From Mycobacterium avium subsp. avium (GTDB lineage Bacteria; Actinomycetota; Actinomycetes; Mycobacteriales; Mycobacteriaceae), in NCBI RefSeq assembly GCF_009741445.1, contig NZ_CP046507.1, forward strand, positions 2,852,001 through 2,916,000: DNA of 64,000 nt. The letters run 5' to 3'. Positions within the stretch are counted from its first letter, which is position 1; each line of letters opens with the position of its first letter. The notes under the pieces are model-generated. The model did no database searches. It was given only the letters and a program-made list of their open reading frames with translations, and was not told the DNA's origin. Made by a program: the position numbers and the translations under genes. Below are positions 7,767 through 18,403 of the stretch, piece by piece.

Positions 7767-10700
7767 TCACCCGGCAGAGACCTGGTAGGCGTCGCCGTCA
7801 CCCAACCGCGAGGCGGGATCGAGCAGCATCGCGGCCTCCTGACGCTTCTCCGGCACGTCATGGTCGAAGCGACGGTCCGGTGGCCGCTGGTACATCGGCG
7901 CGCCCCCGGCGATCGCCGAGACCAGCCGCCGCTGACCGGCCAGCAGCCGCGCGTTGGCGCGCTGCTGGTAGTCCGCGCGCTGCTCCGGGTCCAGCGCGGC
8001 GAGGAACGCCTGCGGGTGCACCAGCGCCACCAAACCCGAAACATGGCCGAAGCCAAGGCTGGTCACCATCCCCGCCTTCAGCGGGAACTTGTCGCCGAGC
8101 CGCAAGGTCTCGCGCACCCAGACGAAGTGGGCCGAGCCGGCGAGTTCGTCGTCGACGCAATCCAGGCTGCGGTTGGGCGGGATCACCCCGTCGCGCAGCA
8201 TCTGGCACAGGCCCATCATCTGGAAGACCGCCGCGCCGCCCTTGGCGTGCCCGGTGAGGCTCTTCTGCGACACCACGAACAGCGGAGCACCCTCCGAGCG
8301 CCCCAGCGAGTCGGCGAGCCGCTCGTGCAGTTCGGTCTCGTTGGGATCGTTGGCCAGCGTCGAGGTGTCGTGCTTGGAGATCACCGCGACGTCGTCCGCG
8401 CCCACCCCGAGCTTGGCCAGCGCGCGCGCCAACGGCGACTCCTTGCCGCCGCGACCGGCTCCCAGCGCACCCAGCCCCGGCGCCGGGATCGAGGTGTGCA
8501 CGCCGTCGGCGAACGACTGCGCGTAGGCCACCACCGCCAGCACCGGCAGACCCATCTTCAACGCCAGGTCGCCGCGGGCCAGCAGGATGGTGCCGCCGCC
8601 CTGGGCCTCGACGAAGCCGAGCCGGCGCCGGTCGTTGGGCCGGGAGAACTTGGCGTCCGAGATGCCCCGGCCGCGCATCATGCCGGTGTCGGCGGTGGCC
8701 GCCATGTCACCGAACCCGATGATGCCCTCCAGCGTCAGGTCGTCGATGCCGCCGGCGACCACCATCTCGGCCTTGCCCAGGCGGATCTTGTCGACGCCTT
8801 CCTCCACCGAGACCGCGGCCGTCGCGCACGCGGCCACCGGGTGGATCATGGCGCCGTAGCTGCCGATGTAGGACTGAACCACATGTGCGGCAACGATATT
8901 CGGCAGGATCTCCTGGAAGATGTCATTGGGCTTGTTACGGCCCAGCAGGTTGCCGTGATACAGCGTCTGCATCGAGGTGCCGCCGCCCATGCCGGTGCCC
9001 ATGGTGTTGGCCACCAGGCTCGGGTGCACGTAGCGCATCACCTCGGCCGGGCTGAACCCGGCGCTCAGGAATGCGTCGACCGTCGCCACGATGTTCCAAA
9101 CCGCTACCCGGTCAATGGAACTCGCCATGTCGGGGCTGATGCCCCAGACCGTCGGGTCGAACCCGGTAGGCAGCTGGCCGCCAACCACCCGCGACAGCTT
9201 GGTCTTTCGCGGCACCCGGATCTCGGTGCCCGCCTTGCGGGTGACCTGCCAGTCGCTGGAGTCGGGCACCGGCCGGATGATCGTGTGTTCGGGATCGAAC
9301 TCGACGAACGCGCGGGCGTCGGCCTCCGAGGACACCACGAAGGTGAAGTCCTTGTCCAGGAACACCGAGACCAGCAGCGGCGACGCGTGATCGGGGTCGA
9401 TCGCGCCGTCGTCGACGAACTCGCGGATGCCGCAGCGCGCCACGACGGTGTCGTGGTAGCGCTCGACCAGCTCGGACTCGTCGACCAGCTCACCGGATTC
9501 GGTGTCGTACCAACCGGGTTGGGGGTCGTCCTCCCAGCGGATCAGGCCGGTGGTCCAGGCCAGCTCGAGCACCCCCGCCGCCGACAGTTCGTTGTCGACC
9601 TCCATCTCGAAGCGGGTGCGCGACGAGCCGTACGGGCCGAGTTCGGCGCCGCCGACGATCACCACCAGATCGGCCGGGTCGACGTCCAGGTCGGCCCACT
9701 CCGGCGGCGGTGCCGGGGTGAACCCGCGCGGCGGCGACGGCAGCGCGGCGATGGTGCCCGGCGTCGGGCCGTCGTCGGCGGCCGGCTCCGCGCCGGTGGC
9801 CTGCTCGCGGGCCTTGGCGGCCAGCTCGGCCATGTCCAGGTCGGCCTCGCCCAGGCCGCCGGTCAGGTCGGCCTTGATCGGGGCGCTGGCCGCGGCCACC
9901 TTCGACTCGACGTCGCAGAGATCCAGCAGCATCGCCGCCATCTCGTCGGTGGAGTAGGTGGTGACGCCGGCCTGTTCGACCGCGTCGACGATGGCGTCGT
10001 TGTGGCCCATCAGCCCGGTGCCGCGGGTCCAGCCGATCAGCGCGTGCGCCAGGCTGACCCGGGCCGCCCAGGACGACTCGGCGTGCCAACGACTCACCAG
10101 CGCGTCCAGCGCCGACTTGGCCTCACCGTAAGCGCCGTCGCCGCCGAACATTCCGCGGTTGGGCGAGCCGGGCAGCACGACGTGCAGCCGGGAGGCGATG
10201 TCGCGCTCGGCACCGATCTTGGACAGCCCGCCGATCAGCCGCTGCACCGCCCACAGCAGCACCTTCATCTCCATCTCGGAGCGAGAGCCGGCCTCGGACA
10301 GGTCGCCGGCCACCCGCGGTGCGGCGAACGGGAACAACAGCGTCGGGGTCTGCGCGTCCTTGATGTGGATCGACTGGGGCCCAAGGCTTTCCGTCTGCTC
10401 GGTGCCGATCCACTCGACCAGCGCATCGATGTCGGAGTAGGACGCCATATTGGCCGCGACCACCCACAGCGCCGCGCCGTAGCGTGCGTGGTCGCGATAC
10501 AGGCCCCGGTAGAACGCCAGCCGCTCGTCGTCCAGCTTCGACGTGGTCGCGATGACGGTGGCGCCGCCGTCGAGCAGTCGCGCGACCACCGACGAGGCGA
10601 TCGAACCTTTGGACGCGCCGGTCACCACGGCGACCTCGTGGCTGTAGCGGCCCGGGTCGGGATTCTCGGCGCCGGCGGCGATGCGGCCGTACAGCGACGC

Positions 10701-13700
10701 GTGCACGGCGCGGCCCGCGGACAGGGCTTTGCCCTGCCACCAGGTGGCCTGGGTGGCCACGACATGGCCTGCGCCCTCGAACCTTTCGGACAGGTGCAGC
10801 CACTGCGAGTCGATGTCGCCCTCGTCGGCGAGCCACAACTTGACCAGGTCTTCGCGGGCACTGGCCCACCGGTCGTCGAACAGCACGGCCTTCTTGGGGT
10901 CGAACACCGGCGCCACCAGACGCGGCCAGTCCGCGCCGAGTTCGGCCGTCACCAGATCGATCAGCTCGGCGTCGGTGGCCGCTGACGCGGCCGCGGCGCC
11001 GGCCGGCTCGTCCAGGCCCAGCTGGTTGAGCACCAGGCGCGCCGCCGAGGCCAGCACGCCGTCGCGGCCGGTGATCTGTTCGGTGAATTCGCCCAGTGCG
11101 GCGGCGTCGATGGTCGCACCGGCACCGCCACCGCCCGCGGACGGCAGCGCCACCGTGATGCCGCGCCGCGCGGCGACCGCGGCGACCGCGGCGTCGATGG
11201 CCTTGTCGACGGCGGCGGCGTCGGCCAGCGCGCCCTCGTGCAGATGACCCAGCGCGCCGCCGCGGACACTGGTGCCCTCGCGGGTGCCCAGCGCCACCTC
11301 GACCGTGACGTGCTTGGCCCAGCCCTCGCCGAGCTCCCAGGTCTTCTTGACCCGCTCGGCGATGGCGCCGGGCCGCTTACCCGAGGGCCCCAGCACCGTG
11401 CGCAGCTGGTCATTGATCGCATCGGAAAGCACTGGGCCGTAAGGCTTGTAGGTGCGCGCCAGCTTGGTCACCTGAGCGCGCAACCCGGCCAGGTCGGCTT
11501 CGGCCGCGCCGTCGATGGCGCCCAGGTTCAGCTCCGACCCCAGGTCCACCAGCAGCTGGTTGCGCCGCGACGAGGCGCCGTCGGTGATGGACTCGATGGA
11601 GTCCAGCTCCTCGATCTGGTCGATGCGCATCTTGGCCGACAGCGCGATCAGCGCCAGCGTGGCATCGGCGGCGTCGAACGGGATGTCCTCGGGACGCGGA
11701 GCCCCGGACGGAGCCGCGGCGGGAGCCGGTGCGGCGGCGGGGGCGACATCGGACATGGGTGCACCGTCCGATGAGGCCGGAACGGCCGAATCGGAAGCCT
11801 CGTCCGCCTCCGGTTCCGGCTCGGGGTCGGTGTCGGTGGCGAACAGCACCGCCGCGTCACGCTCGGCATTGAGCACTTCGACTGTGCTGTGCGCATATTC
11901 GGGCAGTTTGAGGGTGTTGGTGGCCAGCCCGGCGACGGTCGGTGCGGACTTCACACCGATCTCGACGAACCGCTCCACGCCCAGACCGCCGGCCGCCTCC
12001 TCGGTGAACAGCAGGTCCTGGGTTTCGATCCAGCGCACCGGGCTGGCGAACTGCCAGGCCAGCAGCTCGATCAACACCGTGCGGGCCATCTCGATCCGGC
12101 GCTCGGCGAGCCAGGTGTCGTAGTCGGCCAGGATCGGGTCGAGCGGCTCGGCCGGCACCAGGTCGCGGATCTCCTGGATGAAGTCGCGGTCCAGGGTGAA
12201 CGGCCGCGGCACCAGGTTGGGGATGTAGCGCCCGATGATGATGTCGGGATCCTTGTCGCGCGGCATCACCCGGTCCAGCGAACGCCGGAACTCCGCCACA
12301 CCGACGCGCAGCACCCGCGAGTGGAAGGGCACGTCGATGCCGGGCACCAAGATGAACGAGCGCTTGCCGCCGGTGATCTCGCGACGCCGCTCCACCTCTT
12401 CCTCGAGCGCCTCCAGCCCGCGCACCGTGCCGGCGATCGCGTACTGCGAACCCCGCAGGTTGAAGTTCACGATCTCCAGGAATTCCCCTGTGCGCTCGGC
12501 GATTCCCGCGACGAACGCCGGCACCTCGTCGTCCGGCAGGTCGATCTGCGACGGGCGGATCGCCGCCAGCCGGTAGTTGGACCGGCCCAGCTCGTCGCGC
12601 GGCACGATGTCGTGCATCTTGGAGCCGCGGTGAAACACCGTCTCCAGCAAGGCTTCCAGCTCGTAGATGCCCGTCACGCAGGCCAGCGCGGTGTACTCGC
12701 CGACGGAGTGCCCGCAGGCGATCGCGTCCTCGACGAAGGCGCCCTGCTCACGCATCTCGGCGACTTGCGCCGCCGCCACCGTGGCCATCGCGACCTGGGT
12801 GAACTGCGTCAGGTACAGCACGCCCTCGGGGTGGTTGTAGTGCACACCGCTGGCGATGATGCTGGTCGGGTTGTCGCGCACCACGTGCAGCACCGAGAAG
12901 CCCAGCGTGTCGCGGGTGAACTTGTCGGCCTTGTCCCACACCTTGCGCGCGGCCTTGGACCGGGCCCGCACGTCCATGCCCATGCCCTTGTGCTGAATGC
13001 CCTGGCCGGGGAACGCATAGACGGTGCGCGGGGCGGCCAGGCGCGCGGTCGCGGACATCACCAGGTCCGACCCGACGCGGGCGGCCACCTCCAAAACCTC
13101 TGCGCCCTGGTCGATTCCGACACGGTCCACGCGGAACGCGACCTCGTCACCGGGACGCACCATGCCCAGGAAGCGGGCGGTCCAGCCGATCAGCCGCGCC
13201 GGCGGGCGGGCCTGACCGTCGGTGGCGGTCACCGCGTGCTGGGCGGCGGCGGACAGCCACATGCCGTGCACGATCGGCGTTTCCAGACCGGCCAGCAGCG
13301 CGGCGGCCCGGTCGGTGTGGATGGGGTTGTGGTCGCCGGACACCACCGCGAAGGGACGCATGTCGACGGGCGCGGTGATGGTGACGTCGCGGCGGCGCCG
13401 GCGCGGGGTGTCGGTCGCGTTCTCCGACACCGCTCCCCCGGCGCGCGCGGGGTCGGTCAGTTCGGCGGGGCCGGTGCGGCCCAGGATCGCGAAACGCTCG
13501 TCGAGGGTGGCGATCACCTGGCCGTCGGCGTCGGCGATGGTGACCGAAACCGGGACGACGCGGCCCATGTCGGTGTCGGCGGCCGCCGAAGCCGTTGCGG
13601 TGACGGTCAATTGGGCCAGCGTGGTGGGCAGCTTGCCGACCATGTGCGCGGCGTGGTCCAGGTGCACCAGGCTCAGCAGGCCCTCCACGACCGGGACGCC

Positions 13701-16700
13701 GGTGTCGGTGGCCGCCGCACCGATCGCCGCGAAGACCGCCGGCCAGCACAGGCCGACCAGCGCGTCGGGCACGGTGGTGAGGCTGGGCGCCAACGGCTCA
13801 CCGAAGGTGGCCGTGACCCCGGTGTGGTCGGCGACCCGCTCGGGATCCCAGTCCACCGTGACGGTGGCCGCGCCGTCGACGACCTTCGGCAAGAACTCCG
13901 GCCCATCCACGCCGGCGGCGATCGCCAGCACCGCGCGCATCGCCGTGGCCGCGTCGTCGGTGGAGACCACCGGGGTGCCGCCGTCAATGGTGTTGGGCGG
14001 CAAGGTGAATGGAATCTCGACCCAGGTGCCCGACACCGGGACGCTGAGGACGACGCGGTCGCCCTCGACCTGCAGCCGCGCCCCGGTGGACGAGTGGGTG
14101 GCGCGGCGGCTGTCCGGCCCGTCGTGCACCAGCCAGTCGCCGGGCTCGGCGATGCGGTGGACCGGATTGATCGCGGTGCGGCCGGCCCACTGCACGTCGG
14201 GGGCGTCCAGCACCACGGCCAGCGGTCCCGTCACGTCGGCGCGACCGGTCCGGCGCGACGTGACGGCCGCGGGTTGCACCCCGGCGGCCAGCGCCTCGTC
14301 GATGGCGGCCTGCTCGAAGCGGTCCAGCAGTTCCCCGACGGGTTCGTCCATCCGGGTGATGCCGGCCACCGCGGCGGTGCCCGGGATGATGCACACCTGG
14401 TCGGCGTCGTAGCGGGCGTCGTGGGCCTGCCACAGCGAGTCGCTGCGCCACCAGCGCCGGACGTCCTTGTCGATGACCGGCACGAAGTTGACCGGCTTGC
14501 CGGGCGTCTTGCACAGCGTGACGAAGAACGGGACGTCGGCCGGGTGCAGCTGCACGGATTCGGCGTCGGGGTAGTGCGCCAGCAGGGTGGCGATGGCCTC
14601 GGCCGGGTTTTCCAGCAGCCGCGCGCCGTCCTCGGTCGAGCCGTCGAACAGCGTCTCGATGGGACCGAAATCCTTTGCGTGCAAACGTGCTTCGGCGCGT
14701 TGCAGCATCTGCTCGAAACGGTCGCGCCAGGTGTCGGCCAGCCACGGGCTGCCCGGTGACGCGGTGTCGGCGGTGGAGTCGCCGTCGCCGATGGCCAGCT
14801 CGACATAGCGCTGCAGCCACTGCAGGTAGGTCATCTCCCCGACGTCGCCGAAGTACGGCTTGGCGGTCTTGGCCATCGCGGCGATGATCTCGTCGCGGCG
14901 TTCCGCGACGGCCTCGGCGTCACCGGCGACCTCGTCCAGCAGCCGGCCGCACCGCGAGGCGCTGTTGTCGATCTCGTGGATGTCCGCGCCGAGCTGGCTG
15001 CGGCTGGATGCCATGCCGCCCACGGCTTTTCCGGCGCCGATCCAGTGCTCGGTGCCCTGGGTTTCGACCAGCATCCGCTTGACCGACGGCGAGGTGGTGG
15101 ACTCCAGCGTCGCCATCGCCGCGGTGCCGACCAGGATGCCGTCGATCGGCATCAGCGGGAAGCCGTACTTCTCGGCCCACCGACCGGACAGGTACTCGGC
15201 CGCCCGCTCGGGGGTGCCGATGCCGCCGCCGACGCAGACGGTGATGTTGGGCCGCGACCGCAGCTCCGAGTAGGTCGCCAGCAGCAGGTCGTCGAGGTCC
15301 TCCCAGGAGTGGTGGCCGCCGGCGCGGCCGCCCTCGATGTGCACGATCACCGGCTTGGTGGACACCTCGGTGGCGATGCGGATCACCGAACGGATCTGTT
15401 CGACGGTGCCGGGCTTGAACACGATGTTGCTGATGCCGACGTCGCCCAGCTCCTCGATCAGCTCGACGGCCTCCTCCAGCTCGGGGATGCCGGCGCTGAT
15501 CACCAGGCCGTCGATCGCCGCGCCGGACTGGCGCGCCTTCTGCACCAGCCGCTTGCCGCCGACCTGCAGCTTCCACAGGTACGGGTCCAAGAACAGCGCG
15601 TTGAACTGGTAGGTGCGGCCCTCCTCGAGCAGCCCGGACAGCTCCTCGATCCGGGCGGCGAAGATCTCCTCGGTGACCTGCCCGCCGCCGGCCAGCTCGG
15701 CCCAGTGCCCGGCGTTGGCCGCGGCGGCCACGATCTTGGCGTCCACCGTGGTCGGGGTCATGCCGGCCAACAGGATCGGCGAGCGGCCCGTCAGGCGGGT
15801 GAACTTGGTCGACAGCTTGACCCTGCCGTCGGGCAGCCGAACCAGCGTCGGGGCGTAGCTCGACCAGGCCCGCGCCACCTCGGGGACGGCGCCGACGGTG
15901 AACAGGTTGCGCTGTCCCCCGCGGGTCGCGGCGGGCACGATGCCCACACCGAGGCCGCGGATCACCGGCGCGGTCAGCCGGGTCAGGATGTCGCCGGGGC
16001 CCAGGTCCAGAATCCAGCGCGCGCCCGACTCGTGTACGCGGGTGATCTCCTGCACCCAGTCCACCCGGCGCACCAGGATGGCCTCGGTCAGTTCCCGGGC
16101 CAGGGCGACGTCCAGGCCGACTTTCTCTGCCCAGCCGCCGACGATATCGATGCCGTCGGCCAGCCGGGGCGTGTGGAAGCCCACCTCGACCTGCACCGGA
16201 TCGAACACCGGCGCGAAGACGTCGCCGCCGCGCAGCTTGTTCTTGCGCTCGGCCTCTTCCTTCTCCGAGATCTGCCGGCAGTACAGCTCGAAGCGCGACA
16301 ACTGTTCCGGGGTGCCGGTGATGACGACCGAACGGCGGCCGTTGCGGATGGACAGCACGGGCGGCAGCACGGTGCGTACGTCCTGGGCGAACTCGTCGAG
16401 CAGCCGGCTGATCCGCTCGGGGTCGGCGTTGGTGACCGACACCATGGGCGGACGGTCGCCGAGCACCGAGATGCCGCGCCGGCGGGCCACCAGCGTGCCG
16501 GCGGCACCGATCAGCTGGGCCAGCGCCAGCAGCTCGACGTCGCGAGCGCCCGCGCCTTTGAGCGCCTCGACGGCCAGCACGCCCTGGGAATGTCCGGCGA
16601 CGGCCACCGGCGGCGTGGCCGTCAGGTCCATGCCCTGGCGTGCCAGCGCGCGCACGGCCGCGATCTGGGTCAGCAGCACGCCGGGGATGGAGACCGCGGC

Positions 16701-17057
16701 CGAGGTCAGGTGCTTGTTGGACGGGACCGGGTCCTCGGCGGCCAGCGCGCGCACCCAGGACAGCGGCTCGAAGCCGATCGGGCGCACCACGACGAGCTCT
16801 TTCGCCACCGGCTCGAGCAGCAGGTCGACCTCACCGACCAGGGTTGCCAGCTCCGGCTCGATGCCGGCCGACGAGACCAGCTCTTCGAGGGTCTCCAGCC
16901 AGGCGCTGCCCTGGCCGCCGAAGGCCACCGCGTAGGGCTCGCCGGCCGCCAGGCGGTCGACCAGAGCATGCGTGTCCCCGGCTGGTGGGTGCTTGACCCC
17001 ATGCGGGCCCTGCCCGTCGCGGTCGGCGGACACCCGGTCGTGCTCGTGGATCGTCAC
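7767..17057 (-). CDS. fas: type I fatty acid synthase
   Basis: This single 3,096-residue polypeptide makes C16-C26 acyl-CoAs de novo in the cytosol, feeding phospholipids and mycolic acid synthesis. Domains appear in the usual mycobacterial order. Acetyltransferase has AGHSQG near residue 155, and enoyl reductase has EGGRAGGHHSWEDL and VGGGIGTP near 610. The dehydratase hotdog carries GDHNPIHTDRAA near 1243, and malonyl/palmitoyl transferase has ACGHSVGEYTAL near 1450. ACP has ELDSIESI near 1819, ketoreductase VVTGASKGS near 2149, and ketosynthase the active Cys in ACATAAVSVEEG near 2742 plus KHDTSTLAND and SLTGHAKGG near 2939. An acidic and Ala/Pro-rich linker (about 1745-1790) precedes ACP. 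It begins MTIHEHDRVSADRDG like Rv2524c, with a slightly longer N-terminal stretch. No frame break is present. Confidence 0.98.
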   Translation of the reverse strand: MTIHEHDRVSADRDGQGPHGVKHPPAGDTHALVDRLAAGEPYAVAFGGQGSAWLETLEELVSSAGIEPELATLVGEVDLLLEPVAKELVVVRPIGFEPLSWVRALAAEDPVPSNKHLTSAAVSIPGVLLTQIAAVRALARQGMDLTATPPVAVAGHSQGVLAVEALKGAGARDVELLALAQLIGAAGTLVARRRGISVLGDRPPMVSVTNADPERISRLLDEFAQDVRTVLPPVLSIRNGRRSVVITGTPEQLSRFELYCRQISEKEEAERKNKLRGGDVFAPVFDPVQVEVGFHTPRLADGIDIVGGWAEKVGLDVALARELTEAILVRRVDWVQEITRVHESGARWILDLGPGDILTRLTAPVIRGLGVGIVPAATRGGQRNLFTVGAVPEVARAWSSYAPTLVRLPDGRVKLSTKFTRLTGRSPILLAGMTPTTVDAKIVAAAANAGHWAELAGGGQVTEEIFAARIEELSGLLEEGRTYQFNALFLDPYLWKLQVGGKRLVQKARQSGAAIDGLVISAGIPELEEAVELIEELGDVGISNIVFKPGTVEQIRSVIRIATEVSTKPVIVHIEGGRAGGHHSWEDLDDLLLATYSELRSRPNITVCVGGGIGTPERAAEYLSGRWAEKYGFPLMPIDGILVGTAAMATLESTTSPSVKRMLVETQGTEHWIGAGKAVGGMASSRSQLGADIHEIDNSASRCGRLLDEVAGDAEAVAERRDEIIAAMAKTAKPYFGDVGEMTYLQWLQRYVELAIGDGDSTADTASPGSPWLADTWRDRFEQMLQRAEARLHAKDFGPIETLFDGSTEDGARLLENPAEAIATLLAHYPDAESVQLHPADVPFFVTLCKTPGKPVNFVPVIDKDVRRWWRSDSLWQAHDARYDADQVCIIPGTAAVAGITRMDEPVGELLDRFEQAAIDEALAAGVQPAAVTSRRTGRADVTGPLAVVLDAPDVQWAGRTAINPVHRIAEPGDWLVHDGPDSRRATHSSTGARLQVEGDRVVLSVPVSGTWVEIPFTLPPNTIDGGTPVVSTDDAATAMRAVLAIAAGVDGPEFLPKVVDGAATVTVDWDPERVADHTGVTATFGEPLAPSLTTVPDALVGLCWPAVFAAIGAAATDTGVPVVEGLLSLVHLDHAAHMVGKLPTTLAQLTVTATASAAADTDMGRVVPVSVTIADADGQVIATLDERFAILGRTGPAELTDPARAGGAVSENATDTPRRRRRDVTITAPVDMRPFAVVSGDHNPIHTDRAAALLAGLETPIVHGMWLSAAAQHAVTATDGQARPPARLIGWTARFLGMVRPGDEVAFRVDRVGIDQGAEVLEVAARVGSDLVMSATARLAAPRTVYAFPGQGIQHKGMGMDVRARSKAARKVWDKADKFTRDTLGFSVLHVVRDNPTSIIASGVHYNHPEGVLYLTQFTQVAMATVAAAQVAEMREQGAFVEDAIACGHSVGEYTALACVTGIYELEALLETVFHRGSKMHDIVPRDELGRSNYRLAAIRPSQIDLPDDEVPAFVAGIAERTGEFLEIVNFNLRGSQYAIAGTVRGLEALEEEVERRREITGGKRSFILVPGIDVPFHSRVLRVGVAEFRRSLDRVMPRDKDPDIIIGRYIPNLVPRPFTLDRDFIQEIRDLVPAEPLDPILADYDTWLAERRIEMARTVLIELLAWQFASPVRWIETQDLLFTEEAAGGLGVERFVEIGVKSAPTVAGLATNTLKLPEYAHSTVEVLNAERDAAVLFATDTDPEPEPEADEASDSAVPASSDGAPMSDVAPAAAPAPAAAPSGAPRPEDIPFDAADATLALIALSAKMRIDQIEELDSIESITDGASSRRNQLLVDLGSELNLGAIDGAAEADLAGLRAQVTKLARTYKPYGPVLSDAINDQLRTVLGPSGKRPGAIAERVKKTWELGEGWAKHVTVEVALGTREGTSVRGGALGHLHEGALADAAAVDKAIDAAVAAVAARRGITVALPSAGGGGAGATIDAAALGEFTEQITGRDGVLASAARLVLNQLGLDEPAGAAAASAATDAELIDLVTAELGADWPRLVAPVFDPKKAVLFDDRWASAREDLVKLWLADEGDIDSQWLHLSERFEGAGHVVATQATWWQGKALSAGRAVHASLYGRIAAGAENPDPGRYSHEVAVVTGASKGSIASSVVARLLDGGATVIATTSKLDDERLAFYRGLYRDHARYGAALWVVAANMASYSDIDALVEWIGTEQTESLGPQSIHIKDAQTPTLLFPFAAPRVAGDLSEAGSRSEMEMKVLLWAVQRLIGGLSKIGAERDIASRLHVVLPGSPNRGMFGGDGAYGEAKSALDALVSRWHAESSWAARVSLAHALIGWTRGTGLMGHNDAIVDAVEQAGVTTYSTDEMAAMLLDLCDVESKVAAASAPIKADLTGGLGEADLDMAELAAKAREQATGAEPAADDGPTPGTIAALPSPPRGFTPAPPPEWADLDVDPADLVVIVGGAELGPYGSSRTRFEMEVDNELSAAGVLELAWTTGLIRWEDDPQPGWYDTESGELVDESELVERYHDTVVARCGIREFVDDGAIDPDHASPLLVSVFLDKDFTFVVSSEADARAFVEFDPEHTIIRPVPDSSDWQVTRKAGTEIRVPRKTKLSRVVGGQLPTGFDPTVWGISPDMASSIDRVAVWNIVATVDAFLSAGFSPAEVMRYVHPSLVANTMGTGMGGGTSMQTLYHGNLLGRNKPNDIFQEILPNIVAAHVVQSYIGSYGAMIHPVAACATAAVSVEEGVDKIRLGKAEMVVAGGIDDLTLEGIIGFGDMAATADTGMMRGRGISDAKFSRPNDRRRLGFVEAQGGGTILLARGDLALKMGLPVLAVVAYAQSFADGVHTSIPAPGLGALGAGRGGKESPLARALAKLGVGADDVAVISKHDTSTLANDPNETELHERLADSLGRSEGAPLFVVSQKSLTGHAKGGAAVFQMMGLCQMLRDGVIPPNRSLDCVDDELAGSAHFVWVRETLRLGDKFPLKAGMVTSLGFGHVSGLVALVHPQAFLAALDPEQRADYQQRANARLLAGQRRLVSAIAGGAPMYQRPPDRRFDHDVPEKRQEAAMLLDPASRLGDGDAYQVSAG

Positions 17058-17620
17058 CTTCTCTGTCTCCCCTGATATGCGTCTTTAGGTCTGAAGTTCG
17101 TGTGGCGGTCACCGCCAGAGGGTTGGGGCCTCGTCGGTGCCCGTCGATTCCGCGTCGAATCGCGGCCGGGAAACGGCCGGCCGGTGTGACGTCGGCGGCC
17201 GCCCCGGTGGTGCGAAGCGGCGCGGCGGACTTCATCGGCTGCACTAAGAGTGTCATAAGGATCGGCCCCTCGTTTCGCGTGCTGATCGGTTACTGGTGAG
17301 TTCTACGCATGGGTAACCGTGTTGTGGGTAACACCGGGTTTCGCCGGCGGCGCGGACGCGGCGAACAAACCTGCTGCGTGCAGGTGGTTACGGTCGAGTA
17401 GCTATAACTGCGCAGATCAAAGCAGTTTTGTTATCGAATCGTTATGTAAAAATTTTGCGCCGCGAAGCGCCGTCGAGCCGGCGTCGGCGGCGCCGTGCGG
17501 CGATCGCCGGCGGCCGCGCGCCGAGAAAATGAGCGAACGAGTGTTTGCTGGAATTTCTAAGAGTCGGCCTTCCGGCCGGCCCGGCGGCCGCGGTGACGGC
17601 TCGCGAGGGCCCGGCGGCGG
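17058..17620. promoter_or_regulatory. fas upstream region with palindromes (putative regulatory region)
   Basis: This 563-bp stretch contains no convincing gene. On the + strand CGGTTAC (17287-17293) pairs with GTAACCG (17313-17319) across 19 bp. It is followed at once by GTGTT (17319-17323)/AACAC (17330-17334). The direct repeat GGGTAAC occurs at 17311 and 17326, 15 bp apart. These lie about 230-280 bp before the fas start. Fas in mycobacteria is controlled by the TetR-type activator FasR acting on inverted repeats in the fas promoter. Assigning these repeats to FasR is inference. An AT-rich patch at about 17400-17460 may hold a distal promoter. Confidence 0.4.
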
Positions 17621-18343
17621 CTAGACCCACTGCCCGAATTGGGGCTTGAGGATCTCGTTGATGTCCACCCCGACCCCGCCCACGCTGCGTTTGTCGATCT
17701 CGACCTGGTGCAGATGGGCGGCCGGATGGGTGAACCCCTTGGGCGATCCCCAGTTGTGCTGCCAGAAATAGGAGCCCAGCCCGTCGTGCAACGCCCAATC
17801 GATGGTTTTGGAATTGGCGTACACGCCTGTGCGCTGATGGCCGATCACCGACTCCCACGACCGCAGATACGGCGCGATCTGGCTCTTGTACTGCTCGTAG
17901 GACGGGTCGTCGTCGATCGAGGCGTAAATGGGTGCGGTGGCCGGCCCGCCCGCCGCGGCGTGCAGCTGCATGCCGCGCTGCGCGTGCTGCAGGCCGGCGC
18001 TGGCGCCGCCCAGCCAGTCCGCGGTGTTGCCCTTGCCGTACTGGTAGCAGGACACGATCTTGAGCCCGTTGGCGTTGAGATCGCGCGCCTCGGCCACCTG
18101 GATCGGCTTGCCCAGCATCCAGTTCCCGCCGGGCCGGCGGTCCGACACGTACCGAATCGCCCCCAGGGCGCCGGCCGCCCGCAACTGGCTGCCCGGGATG
18201 ACACCGGCCGCGTAGTCGAGCAGGGTGCCCAGCGATGCCGACGCCGGCGCGGCGTACGCCGTCGAACCCGCGACGCCCAGGCCCAGCAGGGCCGGCGCCG
18301 CGGCCGCGAATTTCAGCAGATCGCGCCGCGAAACGGAGGACAC
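17621..18343 (-). CDS. Tat-exported DUF1906 glycoside-hydrolase-like protein (Rv2525c-like)
   Basis: This 240-residue protein opens with a twin-arginine signal peptide: MSSVSRRDLLKF, then a hydrophobic stretch and AYAAPASA as the cleavage zone. The mature part is a TIM-barrel-like DUF1906 domain containing GAIRYVSDRR, VSCYQYGKG, APIYASIDDD and GVYANSKTIDWAL. The Asp/Glu-rich IYASIDDDPS segment is in the position of the acidic residues of GH25-like folds. Rv2525c of M. tuberculosis is a known Tat substrate and sits at the same place next to fas. It is probably a cell-envelope protein acting on or near peptidoglycan, but catalysis is unproven in the family. It starts at a GTG and lies 60 bp after the MerR gene on the same strand. 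Confidence 0.88.
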   Translation of the reverse strand: MSSVSRRDLLKFAAAAPALLGLGVAGSTAYAAPASASLGTLLDYAAGVIPGSQLRAAGALGAIRYVSDRRPGGNWMLGKPIQVAEARDLNANGLKIVSCYQYGKGNTADWLGGASAGLQHAQRGMQLHAAAGGPATAPIYASIDDDPSYEQYKSQIAPYLRSWESVIGHQRTGVYANSKTIDWALHDGLGSYFWQHNWGSPKGFTHPAAHLHQVEIDKRSVGGVGVDINEILKPQFGQWV

Positions 18344-18403
18344 AGGCCATAGGGTACGACATAAACCCCATGTGCCCCGTTGATCACACGAGTCACATTT
18401 GTA

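Noticed and set aside
7614..10985. 1,123-residue + strand ORF (and other long ORFs opposite fas)
   Set aside because: Antisense to the intact fas gene; composition is that of a GC-rich shadow frame with no recognisable domain.
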